Source: JAHDFB01 sp965658745 (lineage in GTDB: Bacteria; Bacteroidota; Bacteroidia; Chitinophagales; Saprospiraceae). From it: a stretch of 64,000 nucleotides of DNA. Made by a program: the position numbers and the translations under genes. Each line of letters begins with the position of its first letter. Position 1 is the stretch's first letter. Where the stretch lies: positions 1 through 64,000 of the forward strand of contig CBFHTK010000013.1 in assembly GCA_965658745.1 (NCBI GenBank). The letters run 5' to 3'. The notes beneath the pieces were generated by a model. The model saw only the letters and a list, made by a program, of their open reading frames with translations, was not told the DNA's origin and ran no database searches. This document shows, piece after piece, positions 1-8,464 of the stretch.

Positions 1-1299
1 TCGCTCTTACCAATTGTATTATTTCCATTAACAGGTGGATTAGAATTAGCGGAAACAACTGCTTCTTTTGGGCACAAGTACATTTTCTTGTACATAGGTG
101 GCTTTATTTTGGCTATAGCTATAGAGCGCTGGAATCTACATAAGCGCATTGCGCTGAATATCATAAAGATTATCGGTACAAATATCAAGAGTATAATCTT
201 GGGATTTATGGTAGCCACAGCCTTTCTTTCCATGTGGATTTCCAACACAGCTACATCTGTCATGATGCTTCCGATAGGAATGGCCATCATCGCTCAATTG
301 ATCGATAATCCCGACACAATCGAAGACGAAAACGAAACTTTTGGAAAAGCTCTCATGCTCGCAATCGCATATAGTGCCTCTATCGGGGGCTTAGCAACAT
401 TGATCGGCACACCTCCAAATTTAGTTTTAGCAGGGATAGTCCAAGAAACATATGGGGTTGAAATCACCTTTTCAAGGTGGTTCATGTTTGGTTTACCTAT
501 TTCTCTACTATTACTAGCAATCTGTTGGAAGTATTTGACTGAAATTGCTTTCAAATTCAAACAAAAATCTTTTCCGGGTGGTAAAGCAGAAATTAGAAAG
601 CAATTGGAGTCACTAGGAAAAATCTCATACGAAGAAAAAATGGTGTTACTGGTTTTTATTGGGACTGCACTAGCATGGATATCTCGATCTTTCTTTCTTC
701 AGAAGTTCATTCCAAATATTGACGATACAATCATTGCTGTGATAGGAGGCGTGCTTTTATTCATAATACCTGCATCCAAAGAGGAAAATCGAAAGATTAT
801 AAACTGGAGTGAAGCTGTAAAACTTCCTTGGGGAATATTGTTACTTTTCGGTGGAGGGCTGGCTCTTGCCTCCGGATTTAAGACTAGTGGATTGGCAGAA
901 TGGATCGGAGGTCAAATGTCCTTGCTTCAAGGGGCTTCTCTTATTGTACTTCTACTTGTCCTTATTGCATCAGTAAATTTCCTTACCGAAATCACTTCCA
1001 ATTTAGCAACCACGGCGATGATCTTACCTATTTTGGCACCACTTGCTGTAGTCATTGATGTACATCCCTATATTTTAATGGTGGGAGCTACGGTAGCTGC
1101 TTCATGCGCATTTATGCTGCCTGTCGCTACCCCTCCCAACGCCGTTGTATTCGGTTCAGGGTATCTTAAAATTCCAGATATGGTCAAAGCTGGCATATGG
1201 ATGAATATCATATCCATTCTCCTACTCTGCCTCATCGTGTATTTTGCTCTACCAGCTCTATGGAAATTTGATCCATTTCAATATCCAACAGCATTCTAA
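1..1299 (+). CDS. SLC13/DASS-family sodium-coupled anion symporter, 5'-truncated by window edge
   Basis: The frame is open from base 1 with no start, so the N-terminus lies outside the window. The protein is a polytopic inner-membrane carrier that would take up dicarboxylates, sulfate or similar anions with Na+. Two copies of the family's SNT-type signature are visible: ISNTATSVMMLP near the start and TSNLATTAMILP in the second half, the inverted-repeat pair that binds Na+ and substrate. A late LPVATPPNAVVFGSG motif is typical of the C-terminal half. Substrate cannot be told from sequence. Nothing obvious co-transcribes with it; the next gene is convergent. Confidence 0.88.
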   Translation, partial: SLLPIVLFPLTGGLELAETTASFGHKYIFLYIGGFILAIAIERWNLHKRIALNIIKIIGTNIKSIILGFMVATAFLSMWISNTATSVMMLPIGMAIIAQLIDNPDTIEDENETFGKALMLAIAYSASIGGLATLIGTPPNLVLAGIVQETYGVEITFSRWFMFGLPISLLLLAICWKYLTEIAFKFKQKSFPGGKAEIRKQLESLGKISYEEKMVLLVFIGTALAWISRSFFLQKFIPNIDDTIIAVIGGVLLFIIPASKEENRKIINWSEAVKLPWGILLLFGGGLALASGFKTSGLAEWIGGQMSLLQGASLIVLLLVLIASVNFLTEITSNLATTAMILPILAPLAVVIDVHPYILMVGATVAASCAFMLPVATPPNAVVFGSGYLKIPDMVKAGIWMNIISILLLCLIVYFALPALWKFDPFQYPTAF

Positions 1300-1592
1300 T
1301 AACCCAAACTAGAAGGTTAAGTACTCCTCATATTTCAGTGTATTAAAGTCGTAATTACGATATATATTTTGTTCAATACCAGCCCTGTTAAACAAATTAG
1401 ACTTTTGAAATTCAGATCTAACTTTACAGAGATTCTGATAAATTTAGTTACGATTTCATGCGCAAATTACTGTGAAGAACAGAAGCAATTGAAATATAAA
1501 TATTGCTTACGTTTTGTTCTGTAGCTTCGTACTTCTATTTCTGTTGGGACTTACTTCCACAAGACAAGTTGAATGACCTGATTTTCTTGGTG

Positions 1593-2369
1593 TTAAGCTG
1601 GCTTATTAAGGAAAGCCTTTCGCACTCCAATAAAAACAAAGATTAAGACTGAGTACAATATAAAAAAAGGTATGATATACTCTTCTAGTCTCAAAGAAAG
1701 CATCACTGCCATCACTAGTAGCTGAAAACCCAATCCAAATGAAGATAGCATCGTCATAAACCATGGTGGGAAAGGATTACTATTCATCGCATTCCTATCC
1801 AAATTGTAGATCGTCTTATCGAACACAATATAAAGTATGTCATATACCTTGTAATAAATATCAACTTTGCCTTGTGTTTCTCCTTTCATTGCTTGAGGAG
1901 CATGATCTTCGAATATTCTACTTGTGGTATCACCTTGTACTAAATTTCTAAGAATGACATAATAATAGTTATAGAGAGTACCTTGAAGTTGAATCCCGAT
2001 AAATGCCAATAATGTGAGCAAAATCGAACCATCAGTTATGTAACAAATGGTGATCAGAAATAGAAAGTTCAATAGAATATCAGCTATTGAATCATAATAT
2101 CTACCTACATACGATGGCGTTTTCTTCACGCGCGAAAGCTCTCCATCAGCGGCATCTAGAATAGATTTCAAAATCAGTAAGAGCCCAGCTGCAATGTAGA
2201 AATCTAGTAACATACAAACAATAGCCAATAAACCAGAAATAACAAACCATGTTGTAACCTGAATTGGTGTGGTTCTGCTTTCACGAAGTGATTGCGCTAT
2301 GAATCTAGCAGCTCCCCTACCATAATCTGATAGGTCTACAAATTGATATTCTTTCGGTAATTTCGCCAT
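1593..2369 (-). CDS. CDP-alcohol phosphatidyltransferase family membrane protein
   Basis: 258 residues with several hydrophobic helices. The family motif DG-x2-AR-x(7-8)-G-x3-D-x3-D is present as DAADGELSR...GRYYDSIAD around residues 89-115, with Ser in place of the usual Ala before Arg. These enzymes exchange CMP on a CDP-alcohol (for example CDP-diacylglycerol) for another alcohol in the inner membrane. The acceptor here is unknown. ATG start at 2369. It is convergent with the SLC13 gene and stands alone. Confidence 0.82.
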   Translation of the reverse strand: MAKLPKEYQFVDLSDYGRGAARFIAQSLRESRTTPIQVTTWFVISGLLAIVCMLLDFYIAAGLLLILKSILDAADGELSRVKKTPSYVGRYYDSIADILLNFLFLITICYITDGSILLTLLAFIGIQLQGTLYNYYYVILRNLVQGDTTSRIFEDHAPQAMKGETQGKVDIYYKVYDILYIVFDKTIYNLDRNAMNSNPFPPWFMTMLSSFGLGFQLLVMAVMLSLRLEEYIIPFFILYSVLIFVFIGVRKAFLNKPA

Positions 2370-2650
2370 TTATATGTCGAGGAATGGTAATACTTAATTT
2401 TGCGGGCGCAAGATAAGGTATATATTCGATTTATCAGTGATATGTCATACCTGTCGACATTTCATAGATAATAATTAAAAGAAAAACATGTCCGTGTCTA
2501 TAAAAACTTAAGTTGTATTGTTTTGAAAGATCTTAATTCTAAGCTAAGTCATTCTAAGAAATTTAGATGATTTATCGTTTTTAATTAACTTGAATTCTGA
2601 TTGTACGACAGCTATGATTTGCAGTGAAGTATCTCTAGGAATCGATCAAT

Positions 2651-2938
2651 ATGAAACTACTTATAAGAAAGGTAATTATCGCAGGGACAGGACTTTTCCT
2701 ATGTATTTTTCTAATTGTACATTTATCCGCTAACTGCATTCTGCTCCTACCAGAAGACATTGCAAGAGAATTGTACAATTCTTATTCCACGACTTTACGT
2801 GAAAGTCCATTGATCAAGTTAGTTGCTTATGCTCTTCACCTTTCTATAATAGCGCATGTTGTCTTTGCACTGATTGTAACTATGCACAATAGGAAATCAA
2901 AAGCATTTAAACTTCCTGTTGGAGCATCAATCACTTAA
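2651..2938 (+). pseudogene. Truncated SdhC-like (succinate dehydrogenase cytochrome b558) N-terminal fragment
   Basis: 95 residues that match by eye the N-terminal part of Bacteroidota SdhC: a GTGLFLCIFLIVHL first helix, the N-x-YS segment, and a second helix LHLSIIAHVVFAL followed by an HNRKSKA loop. His24, His63 and His69 sit where haem-binding helices would carry them. Full SdhC has five helices and over 200 residues, so three helices are missing. No sdhA/sdhB is nearby; the convergent FabH-like gene ends 29 bases past its stop. A gene relic is the simplest reading. A working two-helix protein is possible but less likely. Confidence 0.6.
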
Positions 2939-2967
2939 ACCCGATGGCTGGACGTAGTGCTCAAAAG

Positions 2968-4047
2968 TCAATATCTATAAGCAATCGCATTAACATTCAT
3001 ACCCGCACCAACGGATGCCAATAGAATAAGATCTCCTTTATTCAATTCATGTTTTTCAGCACTTGTCCCTTTACGAATCTGATCAAGTAAGGTAGGTACA
3101 GTTGAAACAGAACTATTACCCAATTTATGAATACTCATTGGCATGATACCTTCGGGAATATTTCTCTCCTTATATAGTCTAAACAATCTTTTGATAATCT
3201 CTCGATCCATTTTTTCATTAGCTTGATGTATTAGAATCTTCTTGACATCATATATGCTTGCACCAGCTTTGTCCAAACAGTCTTTCATAGCTTGTGGAAC
3301 CTTAGTCAGTGCAAATTCATAGATTTTGCGACCATGCATTTTGATATATCTTACACTGGGATCAGCTTCCTCATCATTGCTTTTACCCATAAATAGATAA
3401 TACGCTTCATCTTCTGTCCATGTGCCAGCTTCCATACCAATAATCCCCTCCTCCTTGTCTCCTTCGACCGCTTCGACCACACAGGCTCCCGCTCCATCAG
3501 CAAAAATCATAGAATCTCGATCATGCATATCCAATACTCTAGAAAGTGTTTCAGTTGCAACTACTACACATCTCTTGGCCATTCCGGCTCTAATAAATGC
3601 ATTAGCTTGGATAATTCCTTGAACCCAACCCGGACAACCAAATAGAACATCATATGCTACGCAAGCGGGACTCTTGATTCCAAGTTTGTACTTTACTCTG
3701 GAAGCTAAACTAGGCAGTATGTCAGTCTGAATTGTCTCCGACTTGACATCGCCAAAATTGTGTGCAACAATAACTTGATCTATTGTTTCCATATCTACTC
3801 CTGCATCCTCTATCGCAAGGCGTCCTGCAATAGCTCCAATGTCAGAAGCAACTAGATCTGGATCGACATATCTTCTTTCTTCTATTCCTGTAATGGATTT
3901 AAATTTCTCGGCAATTTCCTCGTGACTCGAATCAAATGCCTTGCCTTGAGCATCGTAAAACTGATTGTTGGAGAAATCTTGATTTGTTATGATGTTGGGC
4001 GGGATATAACTACCAGTCCCCGTAATCATGATATTTGTGATTTTCAT
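2968..4047 (-). CDS. 3-oxoacyl-ACP synthase III (FabH-like) family protein
   Basis: A thiolase-fold condensing enzyme that would join an acyl-CoA or acyl-ACP starter to malonyl-ACP in the cytosol. The Cys-His-Asn set is visible: Cys138 in FGCPGW, His in LIHQAN and Asn in KLGNSSVSTVP. I chose the ATG at 4047 (MKITNIMITGTGSYIPP), which puts the conserved N-terminal strand at the start and gives 359 residues. An upstream in-frame start at 4131 would add 28 unconvincing residues and run into the lolD remnant. It is probably a FabH paralogue rather than the main housekeeping copy, because no fatty acid synthesis genes surround it. Confidence 0.85.
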   Translation of the reverse strand: MKITNIMITGTGSYIPPNIITNQDFSNNQFYDAQGKAFDSSHEEIAEKFKSITGIEERRYVDPDLVASDIGAIAGRLAIEDAGVDMETIDQVIVAHNFGDVKSETIQTDILPSLASRVKYKLGIKSPACVAYDVLFGCPGWVQGIIQANAFIRAGMAKRCVVVATETLSRVLDMHDRDSMIFADGAGACVVEAVEGDKEEGIIGMEAGTWTEDEAYYLFMGKSNDEEADPSVRYIKMHGRKIYEFALTKVPQAMKDCLDKAGASIYDVKKILIHQANEKMDREIIKRLFRLYKERNIPEGIMPMSIHKLGNSSVSTVPTLLDQIRKGTSAEKHELNKGDLILLASVGAGMNVNAIAYRY

Positions 4048-4130
4048 GAAAGATGATTTTTTTATAAATATACGTTCTATTGATAAAACCTCCCCTTTTT
4101 GATACAGCGTATTATCTAATCTTTGAATCA

Positions 4131-4655
4131 TCAGATAATTCGACCATCCTCCATTTCAATTATCCTATCTGTTTTCTTAGCAAAATCATAATCATGCGTT
4201 ACAATTAGCATAGACATATCTAGTTCTTGGCTTAGTTTACGTAGAACTTCAAGTACGGTCTTCGAATTCTTACTGTCAAGATTCCCAGTTGGTTCATCAC
4301 CCATGAGAATTTTGGGATTATTGATTAGTGCTCTAGCTATGGCAACCCTTTGTTTTTGACCTCCAGAGATCTTGGAAGCTTTCTTATTCGCTTGATCTGC
4401 AACTCCTAAAATATCTAACTTTTCAAGTGCTTTCTTTTTTATTTTACTTCTAGTTTCTTTTCCAAGTTTCAGTGCAGGTAGCATGACATTCTTAAGAACG
4501 GTAAACTCTGCTTGTAAATAGTGAAACTGAAAAATGAAACCAATCTTTTCATTACGATTCTTGGATAATTCATTCCTTGATTGATGAGACATATTTTCTC
4601 CATCAATAATCAAATCGCCCTCATAACTCCTAGTGCTCCATCTGCTAGTAACCAC
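4131..4655 (-). pseudogene. LolD-type ABC ATPase fragment lacking Walker A
   Basis: The C-terminal three quarters of a LolD/MacB-type ABC ATPase: Q-loop region GFIFQFHYL, signature SGGQKQRVAIARAL, Walker B ILMGDEPTGNLDS and the H-loop THD. The N-terminal roughly 45 residues with Walker A (GxxGxGKS/T) are absent. The only start available is a GTG at 4655, and a stop lies four codons further upstream (4665-4667). LolD similarity begins near 4625, exactly where the read-through frame of the adjacent DUF4157 gene ends. Without Walker A it cannot bind ATP normally, so I call it a 5'-truncated relic. Confidence 0.72.
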
Positions 4656-5656
4656 GATAAATTTCTAGAACTCCCTACTTGACCTCCTGAACGGATAGTC
4701 TTACTTATATCTCCATCTTTATCCCCTTCTGCCTCACCGAAGCCTATTGCCGAGAGTCCCCAGCCAAGCCAACTCTGCGGCTCTGTTTCCTCAAATGCAT
4801 CATCACGAGTAATGTAACCTTCGATTATTTCATCAAATGACTTCCGTGTCGAATTACGAATAGCTAATAATTCGTCTTTAGATTTATTCCTGTAATCGTC
4901 AAGAACGCCTGCTTTCTTTGCCTTCTTGAATTTTTACATGCCCATTAGTTCCTGCAGCTTTTTGTTGTTAAAAGCCATTTGTGCAACATTCCCACTGACA
5001 GTTTTATCGACAACAGAGATTGATGTATTATTACGCTTCATTTGAAGAGCCTTAGCTCCCATAACATCAGCCTCTTTTTCTAATCCTTCATCATCATTTA
5101 CCGGCACTTCTCCCTTCATCTGCATGGTAGGTTTCACCCTTCCTTGCTTTTGTTGGACAACATGCCAAGCTTCATGTGGCAAATGTTTTTCTTGTCCAAC
5201 GCCTACATGAATATCAGTTCCTTGTGCGTATGCAAGGGCTTGTAATTGAGCAGGTTTTGTAGAATTATAGTGCACATTTACATCATCAAGTGAAACTCCT
5301 GAAAGACCTTCAACACCGGATTTAAGAGAGTCTGAAAGTCCTGTATTATTTGGCTGTTCATCGGATCCTGAATCATCAGGAGCATCTGCGCTTGCAGATA
5401 AGCCTTGATCATCCGATTTCAATTGTGTAGTTTCAGTTTCTAGTTCTTCATTGATTGCTGTAGAATCATAAGAAGGTGCAGGTAGACTAGCGGCTGAGAT
5501 TGAATCTGAACCGGAATTGGAATCTTGTGTTTTCAGCTGGTAGGCAGCAGCAGAGCTAGAGTGATCCTCTTGATCACCATAATCAAAACCGGCAGACTAG
5601 CCTTTTGATTTGACAACTCGACTCGCTTTTACAGGGCCTTTGTTAGTAGAATCCAT
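4610..5656 (-). pseudogene. DUF4157 (HExxH) protein gene interrupted by two in-frame stop codons
   Basis: One reading frame runs from an ATG at 5656 to a TGA at 4610-4612, broken by TAG at 5597-5599 and TAA at 4934-4936. Before the first stop it reads MDSTNKGPVKASRVVKSKG. The middle (about 220 codons) is Ser/Asp/Gln-rich, then carries the DUF4157 core LPHEAWHVVQQKQGRV, with the zinc-protease-like HExxH and the conserved VVQQ. The last segment contains KSKDELLAIRN and QSWLGWGLSAIGFGEAEGD. DUF4157 proteins often accompany extracellular contractile injection systems or toxins; none is seen here. No ATG lies between the TAG and the core, so I judge it decayed. Confidence 0.7.
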
Positions 5657-5775
5657 TGGAGGACACATGTGCAATTATTGTTGTTATCGCAAATTATTCA
5701 CTTACAACGCTGCGTAATTCATACCCCTTAAAGATACATCTCAATTAAGGCATTTACGAATTTATCTTGAATTAT

Positions 5776-5960
5776 CTATGATTTCTTTTTAATCTTGGGC
5801 GAGTTCTTGCCAGCAACTGCACATTGCCAAACACGCAAGAAACGAAGTATTCCAGGGTCGTCGTTTCGGACTCCGTCCCGCAAAAGCGGCACCAAGCCTT
5901 TCATGTCTCTCTCGCAATTTACTGCATAATACTTTGCCATCTGGAAGCAAAAGAACAATC
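5776..5960. repeat. GC-rich non-coding element with small hairpins, candidate dispersed repeat
   Basis: This stretch is clearly richer in GC than its AT-rich flanks and is packed with short inverted repeats: TTCTTGC...GCAAGAA around 5811-5848, GGAC-TCC-GTCC and CCGC-AAAA-GCGG near 5868-5892. Two overlapping open frames on the minus strand cover it, but neither resembles a protein I recognise, and open frames through such repeats are common artefacts. I infer a REP-like or degenerate mobile intergenic repeat. No second copy is visible in the window. The rest of 5657-6011 holds nothing I can name. Confidence 0.35.
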
Positions 5961-6011
5961 AATATGTATATACAAATTGTGAATTCTTTATAACTGAACG
6001 TTGATTCACTT

Positions 6012-6356
6012 TCAGCCATTCTCTGGCTCCTCTTCACCAACTGGCTCGTCGGAAGTAGTCATATAACTTTCATTACTCTGAAAATCATAAAAGAAGAATA
6101 ACGGCTTTTCGTACCTTAGAATATCAATAAAAGCAGGATACTTTTCGGCGCGTAGATAAACATAGAACTTGTACTCATCACCTATTTTCTCGTATGTATT
6201 CTCTTGAGCAAAGTCTCTAGTAAATCTCAATATAGCTTTACCAGATGGCAAATTAAGTTGAATACTATAGTCTGTCTTTTCTCCAGCTGCTGTTCTGCCG
6301 TAAAGGAAAACTTTATAATAAAAGAACTCTTCAATGATAAATTGATTATCTGACAT
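6012..6356 (-). CDS. Conserved hypothetical cytosolic protein (114 aa)
   Basis: I do not recognise the family. The protein is acidic, has no signal peptide or membrane segment, and ends in a run of acidic and Pro residues. Alternating aromatic and hydrophobic residues (FFYYKVFLYGR, AILRFTRDF, YKFYVYLRAEKY) suggest a small beta-rich fold. I chose the ATG at 6356 (MSDNQFIIEEFFYYK); the longer frame would need a TTG. Sequence quality looks coding. It is divergent from pckA across about 370 bases. Confidence 0.55.
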   Translation of the reverse strand: MSDNQFIIEEFFYYKVFLYGRTAAGEKTDYSIQLNLPSGKAILRFTRDFAQENTYEKIGDEYKFYVYLRAEKYPAFIDILRYEKPLFFFYDFQSNESYMTTSDEPVGEEEPENG

Positions 6357-6728
6357 TTTTTCGTTTTGCTCCAAAATTAGCTTTTTTTTGTAACTCGAAA
6401 TTAGATTATTATTATTATTGACTCATATTAGGCATTTTCCACTTGAGCATTATTCCACACAAACAGTTTAAATTCAAAAAAATATGAGTCTTGTTCAATA
6501 GATAATCCAACGCTCAACCTATCAATTATGAACTAAGAAATGTATATTTGATAAAATAGAAATAAAAGACAATTTGAAGCCTTCAGAGTACCACTTCTGT
6601 ATTTCTTGCAAAAGCAAGCATGATATTTATCAGTGTCTGGGATGATTGCCATTAAGTTTAATCATTTCGAGACTACGTAATTTGGATTATCACTAAATTA
6701 AATTTGAACATTTTAAACTCTTTACTTA
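6357..6728. other. Divergent intergenic region before pckA
   Basis: 372 AT-rich bases between two divergent genes. I see no gene, tRNA or repeat. It should hold both promoters; the best candidate for pckA is listed separately at 6681-6706, and another TAnnTTTG match (TATATTTG) lies at 6543-6550. Confidence 0.5.
6681..6706 (+). promoter_or_regulatory. Candidate promoter of pckA (TTTG-N14-TAnnTTTG)
   Basis: TTTG at 6681-6684 and TAAATTTG at 6699-6706 resemble the Bacteroidota -33 and -7 elements. The spacing (14) is shorter than the usual 17 or more. It lies 22 bases before the ATG. Confidence 0.35.
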
Positions 6729-8309
6729 ATGAATTTTTCGCTAGATCAATATGGAATTAATGTAAAAGAAATCCTCAGGAACACCAGTGTTCCCATCTTG
6801 TATGAGATTGGATTAGAAACTGAGAAAGGGACTGCAATTTCAGACAAAGGTGCTCTCATGGTCTATTCGGGTAAGAAAACCGGTAGAAGCCCAAAGGACA
6901 AAAGAATAGTCCGCCATCCTGAATCTGAGAAAAACATTGACTGGGGAGACATCAATATAGATCTTGACGAACATACATTCAGAATTAATAGGGAACGAGC
7001 TCTTGATTATTTGAATACCTTAGACCGTCTCTTCGTGGTAGATGCATACGCAGGCTGGGATAAGAATTATAGAATTAAAGTACGAATTATTTGTACACGA
7101 GCTTATCACGCATTGTTTATGGAAAACATGCTAATAATGCCTACTAAGGAGGAGTTAGAAGATTTCGGTGAACCTGACTACGTTGTTTTCAACGCCGGAG
7201 CATTTCCAGCAAACAGATACACTTCGAAGATGACTTCAAAGACTAGTGTTGACCTAAATCTCGAAAAGAAAGAGATAGTAATATTAGGTACACAGTATGC
7301 TGGGGAAATGAAAAAAGGAATTTTCTCAGTCATGAACTATTTAATGCCATTACAGGATGTACTTCCGATGCACTGCTCGGCAAATGTGGGTGAATCAGGT
7401 GATGTCTCTGTTTTATTTGGACTCTCTGGAACAGGAAAAACGACCTTGAGTGCAGATCCAAAACGTAAGCTTATCGGCGATGATGAACACTGTTGGACGG
7501 ATGACGGAGTCTTTAATATAGAAGGAGGTTGCTATGCTAAAGCTATTGACCTGTCAGAAGAAAACGAACCTGACATATATAATGCTATTCGTTATGGTAC
7601 AGTATTAGAAAATGTGGTTTACGATAAGTTGACAAGAGAAGTTGACTTCAGTGATACTTCAATCACGCAAAACACTCGAGTATCTTATCCGATTCATTTT
7701 ATCGATAATATCCAAAGCCCATGTATGGCTGGAAATGCCAATCATGTTATTTTCTTGACATGTGATGCTTTTGGCGTACTACCTCCAGTGAGTGAATTAA
7801 CTCCAGAACAAGCTAGTTATCACTTCATTTCAGGATATACGGCCAAAGTAGCGGGAACGGAAATGGGAGTTACAGAACCACAAGCAACCTTCTCAGCCTG
7901 TTTCGGTGCAGCTTTCATGATGTGGCACCCTAACAAATACGCTGAATTGCTGGCTCAAAAAATCAAAAAACACAATGCAAAAGCATGGCTAGTCAATACT
8001 GGTTGGACTGGAGGTGCTTATGGTGTAGGTTCTAGAATCAAACTAAAATACACTAGAGCAATCATTGATGCGATACAAAACAACGATTTTGACAATGTAG
8101 AAACTGTCGCAGATCAAGAATTTGGTTTTAACATTCCAGTAAGTTGTCCTGGAGTTCCTTCTGAATTACTCGTTCCAAAGAACACTTGGGAAGACAAGGT
8201 AGCTTACGATCAAGTCAAGGTCAAACTCGTGCAATTGTTTCAAGATAATTTTAGAGATTTCGAAGCTAGCGTCAATCAAGAAATCATAGATGCAGGCCCT
8301 AAAGTCTAA
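6729..8309 (+). CDS. pckA: Phosphoenolpyruvate carboxykinase (ATP)
   Basis: Catalyses oxaloacetate + ATP to phosphoenolpyruvate + ADP + CO2, the first committed step of gluconeogenesis in the cytosol. The kinase P-loop GLSGTGKTTLS is at about residues 231-241 and is followed by the metal-binding GDDEHCWTDDGVFNIEGG segment typical of the ATP-dependent enzyme. The 526 residues match the family's usual length. ATG start chosen. A strong hairpin with a T run follows at 8411-8452. It stands alone as a single-gene unit. Confidence 0.96.
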   Translation: MNFSLDQYGINVKEILRNTSVPILYEIGLETEKGTAISDKGALMVYSGKKTGRSPKDKRIVRHPESEKNIDWGDINIDLDEHTFRINRERALDYLNTLDRLFVVDAYAGWDKNYRIKVRIICTRAYHALFMENMLIMPTKEELEDFGEPDYVVFNAGAFPANRYTSKMTSKTSVDLNLEKKEIVILGTQYAGEMKKGIFSVMNYLMPLQDVLPMHCSANVGESGDVSVLFGLSGTGKTTLSADPKRKLIGDDEHCWTDDGVFNIEGGCYAKAIDLSEENEPDIYNAIRYGTVLENVVYDKLTREVDFSDTSITQNTRVSYPIHFIDNIQSPCMAGNANHVIFLTCDAFGVLPPVSELTPEQASYHFISGYTAKVAGTEMGVTEPQATFSACFGAAFMMWHPNKYAELLAQKIKKHNAKAWLVNTGWTGGAYGVGSRIKLKYTRAIIDAIQNNDFDNVETVADQEFGFNIPVSCPGVPSELLVPKNTWEDKVAYDQVKVKLVQLFQDNFRDFEASVNQEIIDAGPKV

Positions 8310-8410
8310 AATGATATTTATCGTCAATTTTATGGTCGATTTTTCTACATTTTTGATTTAATAGGTTACTTGAACATGAAGAATCATGTTCTATCCAACT
8401 GATAAAGAAG

Positions 8411-8452
8411 CACTCGCTAAGAAGTTAAATGACTTTCTGGCGAGTGTTTTTT
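8411..8452 (+). terminator. Rho-independent terminator after pckA
   Basis: CACTCGC (8411-8417) pairs with GCGAGTG (8440-8446). Further partial pairing extends inwards (AAG near 8420-8423 with CTTT near 8433-8436), and six T follow. It lies about 100 bases past the pckA stop and just before the convergent serine dehydratase gene ends. Confidence 0.75.
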
Positions 8453-8464
8453 GTTTGGGTAATA

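Noticed and set aside
1763..1951. 62-codon plus-strand frame
   Set aside because: Shadow of the CDP-alcohol phosphatidyltransferase gene.
4610..5656. Stop codon reassignment to explain the DUF4157 frame
   Set aside because: TAA, TAG and TGA all end clear genes in this window, so the code is standard.
5789..6040. Two overlapping minus-strand frames as possible small proteins
   Set aside because: They lie in a GC-rich repeat-like element, read in two frames equally well and match no protein pattern.
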